A stretch of DNA of 64,000 bases from CBDBCU01 sp965243185 (GTDB lineage: Bacteria > Chloroflexota > Dehalococcoidia > Lucifugimonadales > UBA3495). The stretch spans positions 186,001-250,000 of the forward strand of contig OZ251531.1 of assembly GCA_965243185.1 (NCBI GenBank), given 5' to 3'. The position numbers were made by a program, and so were the translations under genes. The notes under the pieces were generated by a model, which saw only the letters and a list, made by a program, of their open reading frames with translations, was not told where the DNA came from and made no database searches. This document shows positions 50,922 through 59,650 of the stretch, piece after piece (positions within the stretch are counted from its first letter, which is position 1; every line of letters starts with the position of its first letter).

Positions 50922-51392
50922 ATGTCGCGACGACGCAGGGCCGAACCGCGGGTAATCACTGAAGATTCCCGCTACCATAGTGTGCCGCTGGCCCGGTTTA
51001 TTAACCGGGTGATGACGCGCGGCAAGAAGACTACGGCGCAACGGGTAGTGTATGGCGCGCTGGAGTTGGTGGCGGCGGAGTCGCGGCGGGATCCGATGGA
51101 GATTTTTGAGCAGGCACTGAAGAATGCTACGCCTTTGGTCGAAGTGAAACCTCGCCGGATTGGCGGGGCGACTTATCAAGTGCCGACGGAGCTGCGGGTG
51201 AACCGGAGCGAGGCGTTGGCGATGCGGTGGCTGATTCGGGGGGCGCGGAGCCGGGCCGGGATGCCGATGCGGCGGGGCTTGGCGAATGAGTTTATGGACG
51301 CTGCCCGGGGGGAAGGCGCGGCAGTGCGGCGGCGGGAAGAGTTGCACCGGATGGCCGAGGCCAACCGGGCCTTTGTGCATTACCGACGGTAG
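50922..51392 (+). CDS. rpsG: 30S ribosomal protein uS7
   Basis: 156 residues, typical length. SRRRRAEPRVITEDSRYHSVPLARFINRVMTRGKKTTAQRVVYGALE is the usual opening and RRGLANEFMDAARGEGAAVRRREELHRMAEANRAFVHYRR the usual end. S7 nucleates the 3' domain of 16S rRNA and binds near the exit site. A 177-bp gap after rpsL contains no gene. In E. coli S7 regulates the str operon from such a gap. Confidence 0.97.
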   Translation: MSRRRRAEPRVITEDSRYHSVPLARFINRVMTRGKKTTAQRVVYGALELVAAESRRDPMEIFEQALKNATPLVEVKPRRIGGATYQVPTELRVNRSEALAMRWLIRGARSRAGMPMRRGLANEFMDAARGEGAAVRRREELHRMAEANRAFVHYRR

Positions 51393-51431
51393 TCGAGATT
51401 CAAGGGGCGGAGAGGAGCCCAAGCCAGTATC

Positions 51432-53516
51432 ATGGTTTCTGCTTATCCCATCGAGAAAATTCGGAATATCGGGTTCATCGCCCACATCGACGCCGGCAAA
51501 ACGACCGTTACGGAACGGGCGTTGTTTTTGACCGGTCGGATTCATAAGGTCGGCGGGGTGGACGAGGGAACTACGGCCATGGACTGGATGCCGCAGGAGC
51601 GAGAGCGGGGCATCACCATCACGGCCGCCGCGACGACGGCCGAGTGGAATGACCATCGGGTCAACATCATTGACACGCCGGGCCATGTGGATTTTACCGC
51701 CGAGGTGGAGCGCAGTTTGCGCGTGCTGGACGGCGGTATTGTCGTTTTGGACGCGGTAGCGGGGGTGCAGTCCCAGTCGGAAACGGTGTGGCGGCAGGCG
51801 GATACCTATATGGTGCCGCGCATCTGCTTTGTCAATAAGATGGACCGGGTGGGAGCCAGTTATACCCGTACTATTGACTCGGTGAAGCGGCGGCTGAAGT
51901 CCAACCCCGTGGCGATTCAAGTGCCAATGGGGGAGGAAGATGCCTTTGTGGGAGTTATTGACCTGCTGGGCGGCCGGGCTTACCTATATCCCAAGGGGCG
52001 GGACAACGGCAACGGAATGGCGCCGCCGGAAGAGGCGCCGGTGCCGGAGGAGTATCAGGAAACCTACGAAGAGTACCGTCAGGAAATGATTGAGAAAATC
52101 GTGGAGACGGATGAGCGGCTGCTGATACGCTACCTGGAAGGGGAAGACCTGTCGGAGGATGACCTGCGGGGCGCGCTGCGGGAAGCTACCATTAAACGGC
52201 AGCTGGTGCCGGCGCTGTGCGGGAGCGCCATCTCCGGGAAGGGCGTTCATCCGCTATTGGATGCCATCATTCACTATCTGCCTTCGCCGGCGGATGTGCC
52301 GCCGGTGGAAGGGACGGAGCCGAAGACGGAAGCGATGGAGCTGCGGTTCCCGGAGGAAGGGGAGCCGTTGGCGGCGTTGGCGTTCAAGGTGGTTACGGAC
52401 CCGTATGTGGGGCGGTTGGTGTTTTTGCGGGTTTATTCGGGGTCGGTGAAGGCCGGGGCGTCGGTGGTGAATGCGAGCAAGGGGCAGCGGGAACGAATGG
52501 GGCGATTGCTCCAGATGCACGCCAACCACCGGGAGGAATTGGAGGCCATCGGGGCGGGCAATATCTGCGCCGCCGTGGGGCTGAAGAATACTTTTACCGG
52601 GGATACCATTACCACCGAGTTCAAGCCGTTGATTCTGGAGCCGCCCAAGTTCCCGGAACCGGTGGTATCGGTAGCCATTGAACCTACCACGCGGGCCGAC
52701 CAGGATCGGCTTTCGGACGCTCTCCGCAAACTTTCCGACGAAGACCCCACTTTTCAGGTGCGTTTCAACGAGGAAACGGCCCAGACGGTCATATCCGGGA
52801 TGGGGGAGCTGCATCTGGAGGTGCTGGTGGATCGGATGCGGCGGGAGTTCAGCGTGGCGGCGAATGTGGGGAGTCCGCGGGTATCCTACCGGGAGACTTT
52901 GACGCGGGCCATCCGCAGCGAAGGGCGGTTTGTGCGGCAGTCGGGGGGGCATGGTCAGTTCGGCCATGTGTGGCTGGAGATTGAGCCTCTGGAGCGAGGT
53001 TCGGGCATTGTTTTTGTCAACGGCATCAGCGGTGGGGTGATCCCGCGGGAGTATATCCCGGCGGTGGAGAATGGGGTTAAGCAGGCGTTGGACAACGGGC
53101 CGCTGGGGGGCTATCCGCTGGTGGACTTGAAAATAACGCTGGTGGACGGCAGTTATCACACCGTCGACTCCTCGGAGATGGCTTTCCGCAGCGCGGGGAT
53201 GCTGGCAATTCGGGAGGGCGTCAAGAAGGCGGTTCCGGTATTGCTGGAGCCAATGGTGGAGTTGGAGGTAGTAACGCCGGGGGAGTTTCTGAGCGAGGTG
53301 CTGGGGGACTTGGGAATGCGGCGGGCGCAAATCCGCAGCATTGAGGGGGAAGAGGATATACAGACGGCGCGGGCGATGATTCCCTTGGGGGAAACTTTCG
53401 CTTATACTACCGCCTTGCGTTCCATAACCCGGGGGCGGGCCAACTTTACGATGGAGTTCAAATACTACGAACCGGCGCCGGAACATCTGGTTAAGGCTTT
53501 GGTCAGCCAGGGCTAG
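51432..53516 (+). CDS. fusA: elongation factor G
   Basis: 694 residues. The P-loop AHIDAGKTT lies at about 17-25, the switch region RGITITAAATTAEW, DTPGHVDF and NKMDRVGA. Domains II-V are complete, ending NFTMEFKYYEPAPEHLVKALVSQG. EF-G drives GTP-dependent translocation. Here it is followed directly by rpsJ. The tuf gene that usually lies between is missing. Confidence 0.97.
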   Translation: MVSAYPIEKIRNIGFIAHIDAGKTTVTERALFLTGRIHKVGGVDEGTTAMDWMPQERERGITITAAATTAEWNDHRVNIIDTPGHVDFTAEVERSLRVLDGGIVVLDAVAGVQSQSETVWRQADTYMVPRICFVNKMDRVGASYTRTIDSVKRRLKSNPVAIQVPMGEEDAFVGVIDLLGGRAYLYPKGRDNGNGMAPPEEAPVPEEYQETYEEYRQEMIEKIVETDERLLIRYLEGEDLSEDDLRGALREATIKRQLVPALCGSAISGKGVHPLLDAIIHYLPSPADVPPVEGTEPKTEAMELRFPEEGEPLAALAFKVVTDPYVGRLVFLRVYSGSVKAGASVVNASKGQRERMGRLLQMHANHREELEAIGAGNICAAVGLKNTFTGDTITTEFKPLILEPPKFPEPVVSVAIEPTTRADQDRLSDALRKLSDEDPTFQVRFNEETAQTVISGMGELHLEVLVDRMRREFSVAANVGSPRVSYRETLTRAIRSEGRFVRQSGGHGQFGHVWLEIEPLERGSGIVFVNGISGGVIPREYIPAVENGVKQALDNGPLGGYPLVDLKITLVDGSYHTVDSSEMAFRSAGMLAIREGVKKAVPVLLEPMVELEVVTPGEFLSEVLGDLGMRRAQIRSIEGEEDIQTARAMIPLGETFAYTTALRSITRGRANFTMEFKYYEPAPEHLVKALVSQG

Positions 53517-53544
53517 GGCGGGCGCGGTCAGGGAATAAAGGGGT

Positions 53545-53856
53545 ATGGTTACTCGACAGAAGGTGCGGATCATCCTGAAGTCCTTCGAGCATAAGCAGCT
53601 GGACGCTTCGACGGAGCAGATTGTGGAGACGGCGGAGCGGACCGGGGCGCGGATTGCCGGGCCGGTGCCGCTGCCGACGCACATCCGGCGGTTCTGCGTT
53701 ATCCGGGGGCCGCACGTGGACAAGGACTCCCGGGAGCATTTCGAGATTCGGACGCACAAGCGGCTCATTGACATTCTGGAGCCGACCTCGAAGACCATTG
53801 ACTCGCTGACCCGGATGAACCTGCCGGCCGGGGTGGACATTTCCATTAAACTGTAG
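53545..53856 (+). CDS. rpsJ: 30S ribosomal protein uS10
   Basis: 103 residues: QKVRIILKSFEHKQLDASTEQIVETAERTGARIAGPVPLPTHIRRFCVIRGPHVDKDSREHFEIRTHKRLIDI. S10 also binds NusB/NusG in antitermination. First gene of the S10 part of the operon, 28 bp after fusA. Confidence 0.97.
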   Translation: MVTRQKVRIILKSFEHKQLDASTEQIVETAERTGARIAGPVPLPTHIRRFCVIRGPHVDKDSREHFEIRTHKRLIDILEPTSKTIDSLTRMNLPAGVDISIKL

Positions 53857-53933
53857 GTAAACAGTAGCAGAGACAGGGCGGCGCGGCCAGAGATTTTGCC
53901 GGCAGGCCGCCGAGCAGAAACAGGGGTTGAACG

Positions 53934-54557
53934 ATGCTCCGAGGGTTCTTGGGCAAGAAAGTAGGGATGAGCCGGATTTTCCGGGAGGACGGTCGGGTGG
54001 TGCCGGTGACGATGATTCAAGCCGGCCCCTGCTCGGTTACGCAAATCAAGACCGAGGAAACTGATGGGTACGCGGCGGTGCAGTTGGGCTTTGACCCGGT
54101 AAAGAAGCTGAACAAGCCGAAGACCGGGCATCTCGGGGACAACCCCTTGACCCGCTACCTGCGGGAGGTGAAGGCCGACGGTGAGGACGAGTTCGTCGTC
54201 GGGCAGCAGGTGGGGGTGGATATTTTCCAGCCCGGGGAGTTGGTGGATGTTATCGGCAAGTCCAAGGGCCGGGGCTTTGCCGGGGTGATGAAACGGCACG
54301 GGTTCGGCGGCGGGCCGCGGACGCATGGTCAATCGGACCGGGCCCGGGCGCCCGGCTCCATCGGGGGCGGGACTACGCCGGGCAAGGTTTTCAAGGGGCT
54401 GAAAATGGCCGGACACATGGGCAATGCGCGTATCACCGTTAAGAACTTGGAGGTGGTACGGGTGGATGCAGAGCGGAATCTGCTGTTTCTGAAGGGCGGG
54501 GTTCCGGGCGCGCCCAACGGTTTGTTGATGATTCGACGCACCGGCAAGACGGCGTAA
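53934..54557 (+). CDS. rplC: 50S ribosomal protein uL3
   Basis: 207 residues: LRGFLGKKVGMSRIFREDGRVVPVTMIQAGPCSVTQIKT, then the long loop region SKGRGFAGVMKRHGFGGGPRTHGQS and KGLKMAGHMGNARITVKNL. L3 reaches the peptidyl transferase centre and starts 50S assembly. Confidence 0.97.
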   Translation: MLRGFLGKKVGMSRIFREDGRVVPVTMIQAGPCSVTQIKTEETDGYAAVQLGFDPVKKLNKPKTGHLGDNPLTRYLREVKADGEDEFVVGQQVGVDIFQPGELVDVIGKSKGRGFAGVMKRHGFGGGPRTHGQSDRARAPGSIGGGTTPGKVFKGLKMAGHMGNARITVKNLEVVRVDAERNLLFLKGGVPGAPNGLLMIRRTGKTA

Positions 54558-54609
54558 GGTCGCACTGCCGGGTTTCCCGCAAGGGATGGCAAGGGCAAGG
54601 TTAGAGGTT

Positions 54610-55293
54610 ATGGAACTTCCGGTGCTGAACCAGCAGGGCGAAACGGTCGGCCGCATTGCGGTGGACGACGGGGTTTTCGCCGTGCCGATGAACCACTCGC
54701 TGGTGCATCAGGCGGTGGTCATTTATCAGGGCAACAAGCGGCAGGGGACGCATGACACCAAGACCCGGGGGCAGGTGTCCGGCGGCGGTCGCAAGCCCTG
54801 GATACAGAAACATACCGGTCGGGCGCGGCAGGGCAGTATCCGCGCGCCGCAATGGCGGCACGGCGGGACGGTGTTCGGGCCGCATCCCCGGGACTACCGG
54901 AAGGCTTTGCCCAAGCGGATGCGGCGGCAGGCGTTGAAGTGCGCCCTGTCGGAAAAGATCCGGGCCGGCGGGTTGCTGTGTGTGGACAGCGTGGATTCGC
55001 TGGACGGCAAGACGCGGTCGATGGCCGGGCTGATGGCCGGGCTGGGGATCAGCGGTTCGGCACTGGTGGTTACGGCACAATCGGAGCCGGCGGTGGCCCG
55101 GGCCGGGCATAACCTCGAGAAGGTGTGGACGCTGCCGGTGAACCAGTTGAACGCTCACGAGTTGCTGCGGCGGGAGACGGTGGTCATCACGCAAGAGGCG
55201 CTCCGCAAGGGAGAAGCGATGTGGGCAGCCAGTCCGAACCGGCGTCCGGCCGGGGCGGCGGAGACTGACGGTTCCGGGGACGGGGAGGAGTAG
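54610..55293 (+). CDS. rplD: 50S ribosomal protein uL4
   Basis: ATG 54610 (MELPVLNQQGE) is chosen: AGAGGTT precedes it and L4 usually begins here. A frame opening at 54586 adds eight unconserved residues. 227 residues: the loop that lines the exit tunnel reads RGQVSGGGRKPWIQKHTGRARQGSIRAPQWRHGGTVFGP. The C-terminus has an extra Ala/Gly/Asp tail. In E. coli L4 represses the S10 operon. Confidence 0.96.
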   Translation: MELPVLNQQGETVGRIAVDDGVFAVPMNHSLVHQAVVIYQGNKRQGTHDTKTRGQVSGGGRKPWIQKHTGRARQGSIRAPQWRHGGTVFGPHPRDYRKALPKRMRRQALKCALSEKIRAGGLLCVDSVDSLDGKTRSMAGLMAGLGISGSALVVTAQSEPAVARAGHNLEKVWTLPVNQLNAHELLRRETVVITQEALRKGEAMWAASPNRRPAGAAETDGSGDGEE

Positions 55294-55295
55294 GT

Positions 55296-55580
55296 ATGAA
55301 TATCTATCAGGTGCTGCTGAAGCCTACCATCACCGAGAAAAGCACCTTGCTCCAGGAGTCGGGCCGCTACACCTTTCAGGTGGCGTTGAAAGCCAACAAG
55401 GGGCTGGTGAAGGAGGCGGTGGAGAAGAACTTTGATGTCACCGTGACGGACGTGAACATCACGATGCTGCGGGGCAAGATGAAGCGGTACGGCCCGAAGT
55501 TCAAGAAGATGCCGGACACCAAGAAGGCGGTAGTAACGCTGAAGCCCGGCGACCGGATCAACATTGTGGAAGGGCTGTAG
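55296..55580 (+). CDS. rplW: 50S ribosomal protein uL23
   Basis: 94 residues: YQVLLKPTITEKSTLLQESGRYTFQVALKANKGLVKEAVEKNFDVTVTDVNI. The charged loop follows as MLRGKMKRYGPKFKKMPDTKKAVVTL. L23 forms the docking site for trigger factor and SRP at the tunnel exit. Starts 2 bp after rplD. Confidence 0.97.
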   Translation: MNIYQVLLKPTITEKSTLLQESGRYTFQVALKANKGLVKEAVEKNFDVTVTDVNITMLRGKMKRYGPKFKKMPDTKKAVVTLKPGDRINIVEGL

Positions 55581-55597
55581 AGGCCGAGGAAGCGGTT

Positions 55598-56428
55598 ATG
55601 CCATTGAAAAACCTGAAGCCGATAACGCCCGGCACGCGGAACGCCGTCCGGCCCTCCTTTGAGGAGATAACCCGGAAGAAGGCGGAGAAGTCGCTGCTGA
55701 CGCCGTTGGCGAAGCACGCCGGGCGGAATAACCGGGGGAAAATCACGGCCCGGAGTCGGGGCGGCGGCAGCCGGCGGATGTACCGGGTGATTGATTTCAA
55801 GCGGCGCAAGGAAGGGGTGCCGGGGCGGGTGGTGTCCATCGAGTACGACCCGAACCGGACGACCCGCATTGCCCTCATCTACTATGCCGACGGGGAAAAG
55901 AGCTACATTCTGGCACCCCAAGGTCTGGAAGTGGACAGCTGGATTGAGGCGGGGCCTAATGCGGAAATCAGTCCGGGCAATGCCCTGCCGCTGCGGAACA
56001 TTCCGACCGGCACGGTGGTGCATAACCTGGAGCTGACGCCGGGCCGGGGCGGGCAGTTGGTGCGGAGCGCGGGCGTAGGGGCGCAGGTGCTGTCCCGGGA
56101 AGGGGAGTATGTGCTAATCCGGCTGCCCTCCGGGGAGATGCGGCGGGTGTTGCTGAGCTGCCGAGCCAGTATCGGGCAGTTGTCGAACCCGGATCATAAG
56201 AACGAAAGTCTGGGCAAGGCGGGGGCCAGCCGGCATATCGGGCGGCGGCCCAAGGTGCGAGGGGTAGCCAAGAACCCGGTGGATCATCCGCATGGCGGCG
56301 GCGAAGGCCGGTCGCCGATCGGGATGCCGGGGCCGAAGTCGCCCACCGGCAAGCCGACCCTGGGTTACAAGACGCGGCGCAAGAAAAAGACCACCGGCAA
56401 GTTCGTAGTGCGCGGCCGGCGGCGCTAG
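55598..56428 (+). CDS. rplB: 50S ribosomal protein uL2
   Basis: 276 residues: KHAGRNNRGKITARSRGGGSRRMYRVIDFKRRK, the RNA-binding core, and the signature NPVDHPHGGGEGRSPIG. The His in PHGGGEG lies near the peptidyl transferase centre. One of the most conserved ribosomal proteins. Confidence 0.98.
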   Translation: MPLKNLKPITPGTRNAVRPSFEEITRKKAEKSLLTPLAKHAGRNNRGKITARSRGGGSRRMYRVIDFKRRKEGVPGRVVSIEYDPNRTTRIALIYYADGEKSYILAPQGLEVDSWIEAGPNAEISPGNALPLRNIPTGTVVHNLELTPGRGGQLVRSAGVGAQVLSREGEYVLIRLPSGEMRRVLLSCRASIGQLSNPDHKNESLGKAGASRHIGRRPKVRGVAKNPVDHPHGGGEGRSPIGMPGPKSPTGKPTLGYKTRRKKKTTGKFVVRGRRR

Positions 56429-56441
56429 GCGAGGGTAGAGT

Positions 56442-56726
56442 ATGTCGAGGTCGGTTAAGAAGGGGCCTTACGTCCACCCCAAGTTGATGAAAAAGGTGGA
56501 GGCGGTGCAGCGTTCCGGCGCGGCGACGGTTATTCGCACTTGGTCGCGGGCGTCGATGATTATGCCGGAGATGGTGGGGCTGACGATGGGCATCCACGAC
56601 GGGCGGCGGCACATTCCGGTGTTCATCACGGAGAATATGGTAGGGCATCGGCTGGGGGAGTTCGCGCCGACCCGCACCTATCGGGGTCACGTTTCCCGCT
56701 CCGAGCGCACCAGTCGGGTGAGGTGA
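56442..56726 (+). CDS. rpsS: 30S ribosomal protein uS19
   Basis: 94 residues: SRSVKKGPYVHPKLMKKVEAVQ, then TWSRASMIMPEMVGLTMGIHDGRRHIPVFITENMVGHRLGEFAPTRTYRGH. S19 sits on the 30S head with S13. Confidence 0.98.
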   Translation: MSRSVKKGPYVHPKLMKKVEAVQRSGAATVIRTWSRASMIMPEMVGLTMGIHDGRRHIPVFITENMVGHRLGEFAPTRTYRGHVSRSERTSRVR

Positions 56727-56730
56727 AGGT

Positions 56731-57075
56731 ATGCCGCCGGTGAAAGCCGTTGCCAAACAAATCGGGGCTTCGCAGAAGCGGCTGAAGCCCATCCTGGACC
56801 TGGTGCGCGGCCAAGAAGTGGAGAACGCCTTGAACACCTTGAGCCTGCTGCCGTCGCCGTGGGCGCGGACGGTCTATAAGGTGGTGCAGGCGGCGGCGGC
56901 CAATGCGGAGAACAATGAGTTTATGGATCGGGACAATTTGCGGATTGTGCGGATAACCGCCGACCCGGCCCGTTCCATCAAGCGGTTCCGGCCGCGGGCG
57001 CGGGGCCGCATCGGGCGCATTACCAAGCGTTCCAGTCACATCACCGTGGTGGTGGACGAAATCGAGGTGACCTAA
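56731..57075 (+). CDS. rplV: 50S ribosomal protein uL22
   Basis: 114 residues: VKAVAKQIGASQKRLKPILDLVRGQEVENALNTLSLLPSPWARTVYKVVQAAAANAENN. The beta-hairpin RFRPRARGRIGRITKRSSHITVVVDE lines the exit tunnel. Its stop shares one base with the rpsC start. Confidence 0.97.
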   Translation: MPPVKAVAKQIGASQKRLKPILDLVRGQEVENALNTLSLLPSPWARTVYKVVQAAAANAENNEFMDRDNLRIVRITADPARSIKRFRPRARGRIGRITKRSSHITVVVDEIEVT

Positions 57076-57857
57076 TGGGCCATAAGACGCATCCCTACGG
57101 GTTCCGGTTGGGTATCATCAAGGACTGGAAAACCCACTGGTACGCCAACAACGCCAGCAGCTACCGGCGGCTGGTGCTGGAGGATTTGCAGCTGCGGAAC
57201 ACGGTCTATAACGAGTACCGCAACTTCTCTGACGCCGGCATTGCCAAGGTGGAGATTGACCGGGGGGCGCAGGATACGGTGCTCAACATCCATTCGGCCC
57301 GTCCGGGCATTCTGATTGGCCGGGACGGGGAGCGGGTCAAGAATCTGCGGGCGCGGCTGGAAGGGATTACCCGGCGGCGGGTGCAGTTGAACATTATGGA
57401 GATTGAGCAGCCGGAACTGGAGCCGTATCTGGTGGGACGGAACATTGCCGACCAGTTGCAGCGACGGGTAGCGTACCGGCGGGCGATGCGGCAGGCGGCG
57501 CAACGGGCGATGCAGGCCGGGGCCAAGGGTATCAAGATCATCACCAAGGGGCGGATTTCCGGGGCGGAAATCGCCCGGACGGAAAAGCTGATGATGGGGC
57601 AGGTGCCGCTGCATACCTTGCGGGCGGATATTGACTACGCTTTGGCCGAAGCGGCGACCGCGATGGGGCGCATCGGCATCAAGGTGTGGATTTACCGGGG
57701 AGAAATCCTGCCGCCGGCTCCGGGGTTTGAGGAGGAACTGGAAAACATTGAGATGCGGGTAGAGGCCGGGGCGGAGGACGAGGATTTGACGGAAGCCTTT
57801 GCCGATGGGGATTTCAGCGGCTTGGCGACGGGAGGAAGTTTCGATGCTGCAACCTAG
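57075..57857 (+). CDS. rpsC: 30S ribosomal protein uS3
   Basis: 260 residues: GHKTHPYGFRLGIIKDWKTHWYA, the KH-domain VLNIHSARPGILIGRDGERVKNLRARLEGI, and GAKGIKIITKGRISGAEIART. A C-terminal acidic tail of about 30 residues (EDEDLTEAFADGDFSG) exceeds the usual length. S3 helps form the mRNA entry helicase. Overlaps rplP by 14 bp. Confidence 0.97.
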   Translation: MGHKTHPYGFRLGIIKDWKTHWYANNASSYRRLVLEDLQLRNTVYNEYRNFSDAGIAKVEIDRGAQDTVLNIHSARPGILIGRDGERVKNLRARLEGITRRRVQLNIMEIEQPELEPYLVGRNIADQLQRRVAYRRAMRQAAQRAMQAGAKGIKIITKGRISGAEIARTEKLMMGQVPLHTLRADIDYALAEAATAMGRIGIKVWIYRGEILPPAPGFEEELENIEMRVEAGAEDEDLTEAFADGDFSGLATGGSFDAAT

Positions 57858-58275
57858 GCGAACCAAGTTCCGCAAGATGGGGCGGGGCCGCCGCAAGGGG
57901 ATGGCAACCAGCGGCAACAGCGTCCACTTCGGAGAGTATGGGCTGAAGGCCATGGGCTGCGAGTGGATTACGGCGCGGCAGATTGAGTCGGCGCGGATTG
58001 CCATTACCCGGCATTTGCAGCGGGGCGGGCAGGTCTGGATTCGGGTTTTTCCGGACAAGCCGATCAGCAAGAAGCCGGCAGAGGTCCGGATGGGCGGCGG
58101 CAAGGCGGCCAATGACCACTGGGTAGCGGTGGTGAAGCCGGGCCGTATCCTGTTCGAGGTGGGCGGAGTGCCGGGCAATCAGGCGGTCGAGGCGCTGCGT
58201 CTGGCCTCCCACAAGCTGCCGATCCCGACCAAGACGGTGCAGCGGGACCAGGTGGCGGCCAGCCTGGGCAGCTAG
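57844..58275 (+). CDS. rplP: 50S ribosomal protein uL16
   Basis: ATG 57844 (MLQPRRTKFRKMGRGRRKG) with GGGAGGAAG upstream. A frame from 57799 is only rpsC read out of register. 143 residues: FGEYGLKAMGCEWITARQIESARIAITRHLQRGGQVWIRVFPDKPISKKPAEVRMGGGKA. L16 organises the A-site tRNA binding region. Confidence 0.97.
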   Translation: MLQPRRTKFRKMGRGRRKGMATSGNSVHFGEYGLKAMGCEWITARQIESARIAITRHLQRGGQVWIRVFPDKPISKKPAEVRMGGGKAANDHWVAVVKPGRILFEVGGVPGNQAVEALRLASHKLPIPTKTVQRDQVAASLGS

Positions 58276-58291
58276 GGGGAGAGGGGGCGTT

Positions 58292-58489
58292 ATGCAAATC
58301 CAGGAAATCCGGTCGCTGAGCGATCAGCAGTTGACGGACGAGTTGAGCAAGACTTACCGGGAGTTGATGAACCTGCGCTTTCGGGCGGCGACCAACCAAC
58401 TGACCGATACCAACGAGCCGCGCAAGACGCGGAAAGACATTGCCCGCCTGCTGACGGTGCTGCGGGAACGGAACTTGACGGTGAATTAG
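58292..58489 (+). CDS. rpmC: 50S ribosomal protein uL29
   Basis: 65 residues: QIQEIRSLSDQQLTDELSKTYRELMNLRFRAATNQLTDTNEPRKTRKDIARLLTVLRERNL, the typical two-helix hairpin. Located near the exit tunnel next to L23. Two bases separate it from rpsQ. Confidence 0.97.
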   Translation: MQIQEIRSLSDQQLTDELSKTYRELMNLRFRAATNQLTDTNEPRKTRKDIARLLTVLRERNLTVN

Positions 58490-58491
58490 CT

Positions 58492-58959
58492 ATGGCTAAA
58501 GAGATGCGAAAGGTTCGCACCGGCGCGGTAGTTCGCACCAGTATGGAACAGACCGCCGTAGTGGAAATGGTCTGGAAACAGCGGCATCGCTTGTACCGCA
58601 AGCCGATGCGGCGGGTAACGCGGTTTTATGTCCACGACCCGCTGAACCAGTGCCAAGTGGGGGACACGGTGCGGATTCAGGAAACGCGGCCGATTTCCAA
58701 GACCAAGCATTGGCGGCTGCTGGAAATCCTGCACCGGCGGCAGGTGGCCGAGGTGCAGCCCATTGAGCTGGAGACGGATTTGGACGCCGCCATTGCAGAA
58801 ACCGAGGAAGGGGATAGCCCGGAGGCGGTTGTCGCGGAAGGGGATGCCGGGGAAGCGGCGGCGGTTTCGGCTACGGTCGAGGATGCCCCGGTTGTGGCCG
58901 AGGTTGAATCGGTAGCGGCGGAACCTGCTGCTGAGGCCGGGGAGGCAAAGGACGCTTAA
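58492..58959 (+). CDS. rpsQ: 30S ribosomal protein uS17 with long acidic tail
   Basis: The S17 core occupies about residues 1-85 (KVRTGAVVRTSMEQTAVVEMVWKQRHRLYRKPMRRVTRFYVHDPLNQCQVGDTVRIQETRPISKTKHWRLLEI). A further 65-70 residues are Glu/Ala/Val-rich (AEGDAGEAAAVSATVEDAPVVAEV), giving 155 against about 85 in E. coli. S17 binds 16S rRNA helix 11. The tail has no counterpart in normal S17 and is probably disordered at the 30S surface. Confidence 0.95.
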   Translation: MAKEMRKVRTGAVVRTSMEQTAVVEMVWKQRHRLYRKPMRRVTRFYVHDPLNQCQVGDTVRIQETRPISKTKHWRLLEILHRRQVAEVQPIELETDLDAAIAETEEGDSPEAVVAEGDAGEAAAVSATVEDAPVVAEVESVAAEPAAEAGEAKDA

Positions 58960-58961
58960 CG

Positions 58962-59330
58962 ATGATTCAGACCTATACCCGGCTGAATGTAGCCGACAAC
59001 AGCGGGGCGAAGCTCATCCGGCTGATTAACATTCCCGGGGCCAGCAAGCGCAAGTACGCCAAGGTGGGGGATGTGATTGTCTGCACGGTGCGGGAGGCGG
59101 CGCCCAATTCCCCGGTGCGGAAAGGAACGGTGGTCAAGGCGGTGGTGGTGCGGCAGGCGCAAGCGTTGCTGCGGACCGACGGGACTTACATCAAGTTTGA
59201 TGACAACGCCGCCGTCATCATCCAGGACAACCTGATGCCGCGCGGCACCCGGATTTTCGGGCCGGTGGCCCGGGAACTGCGGGACAAGGGGTTTATGCGG
59301 ATTGTGTCCCTGGCGCCGGAGGTGGTGTAA
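58962..59330 (+). CDS. rplN: 50S ribosomal protein uL14
   Basis: 122 residues: MIQTYTRLNVADNSGAKLIRLINIPG, then VGDVIVCTVREAAPNSPVRKGTVVKAVVVRQ and NAAVIIQDNLMPRGTRIFGPVARELRDKGFMRIVSLAPEVV. L14 contacts 16S rRNA helix 14. Its stop shares one base with rplX. Confidence 0.98.
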   Translation: MIQTYTRLNVADNSGAKLIRLINIPGASKRKYAKVGDVIVCTVREAAPNSPVRKGTVVKAVVVRQAQALLRTDGTYIKFDDNAAVIIQDNLMPRGTRIFGPVARELRDKGFMRIVSLAPEVV

Positions 59331-59650
59331 TGAACATTCGTCGGGGGGATATGGTGCTGGTTATCGCCGGCAAGGACAAGGGCAAGACCGGGCGGGTGGA
59401 CCGTCAGCTGATTGCCGACCAGCGGGTCGTGGTGGAAGGGGTAAATATGATTACCCGCCATGTGAAACCGCGCCCCGGTTTGCGCCAAGCCGGCCGGATC
59501 CAGCGGGAAGCGCCCATTCACATTTCCAATGTGATGTTGATTTGCAACAAGTGCAGCCAGACTACTAAGCCGCGGTCGGTACAACTGGAAACCGGGGCGC
59601 GGGTGCGGGGCTGCCCCAAGTGCGAGGAAGTGATTGATGACGCCCGATAA
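59330..59650 (+). CDS. rplX: 50S ribosomal protein uL24
   Basis: 106 residues: MNIRRGDMVLVIAGKDKGKTGRV is the KOW motif region. Then VNMITRHVKPRPGLRQAGRIQREAPIHISNVMLICNKC and a C-terminal second Cys pair (CPKCEE), giving a CxxC...CxxC set (CNKCSQ, CPKCEE). L24 starts 50S assembly. Overlaps rplE by 14 bp. Confidence 0.97.
   Translation: MNIRRGDMVLVIAGKDKGKTGRVDRQLIADQRVVVEGVNMITRHVKPRPGLRQAGRIQREAPIHISNVMLICNKCSQTTKPRSVQLETGARVRGCPKCEEVIDDAR

Noticed and set aside
52254..54656. 800-codon minus-strand ORF across fusA-rpsJ-rplC
   Set aside because: Antisense to three highly conserved genes, with Pro/Arg/His-rich composition typical of shadows.
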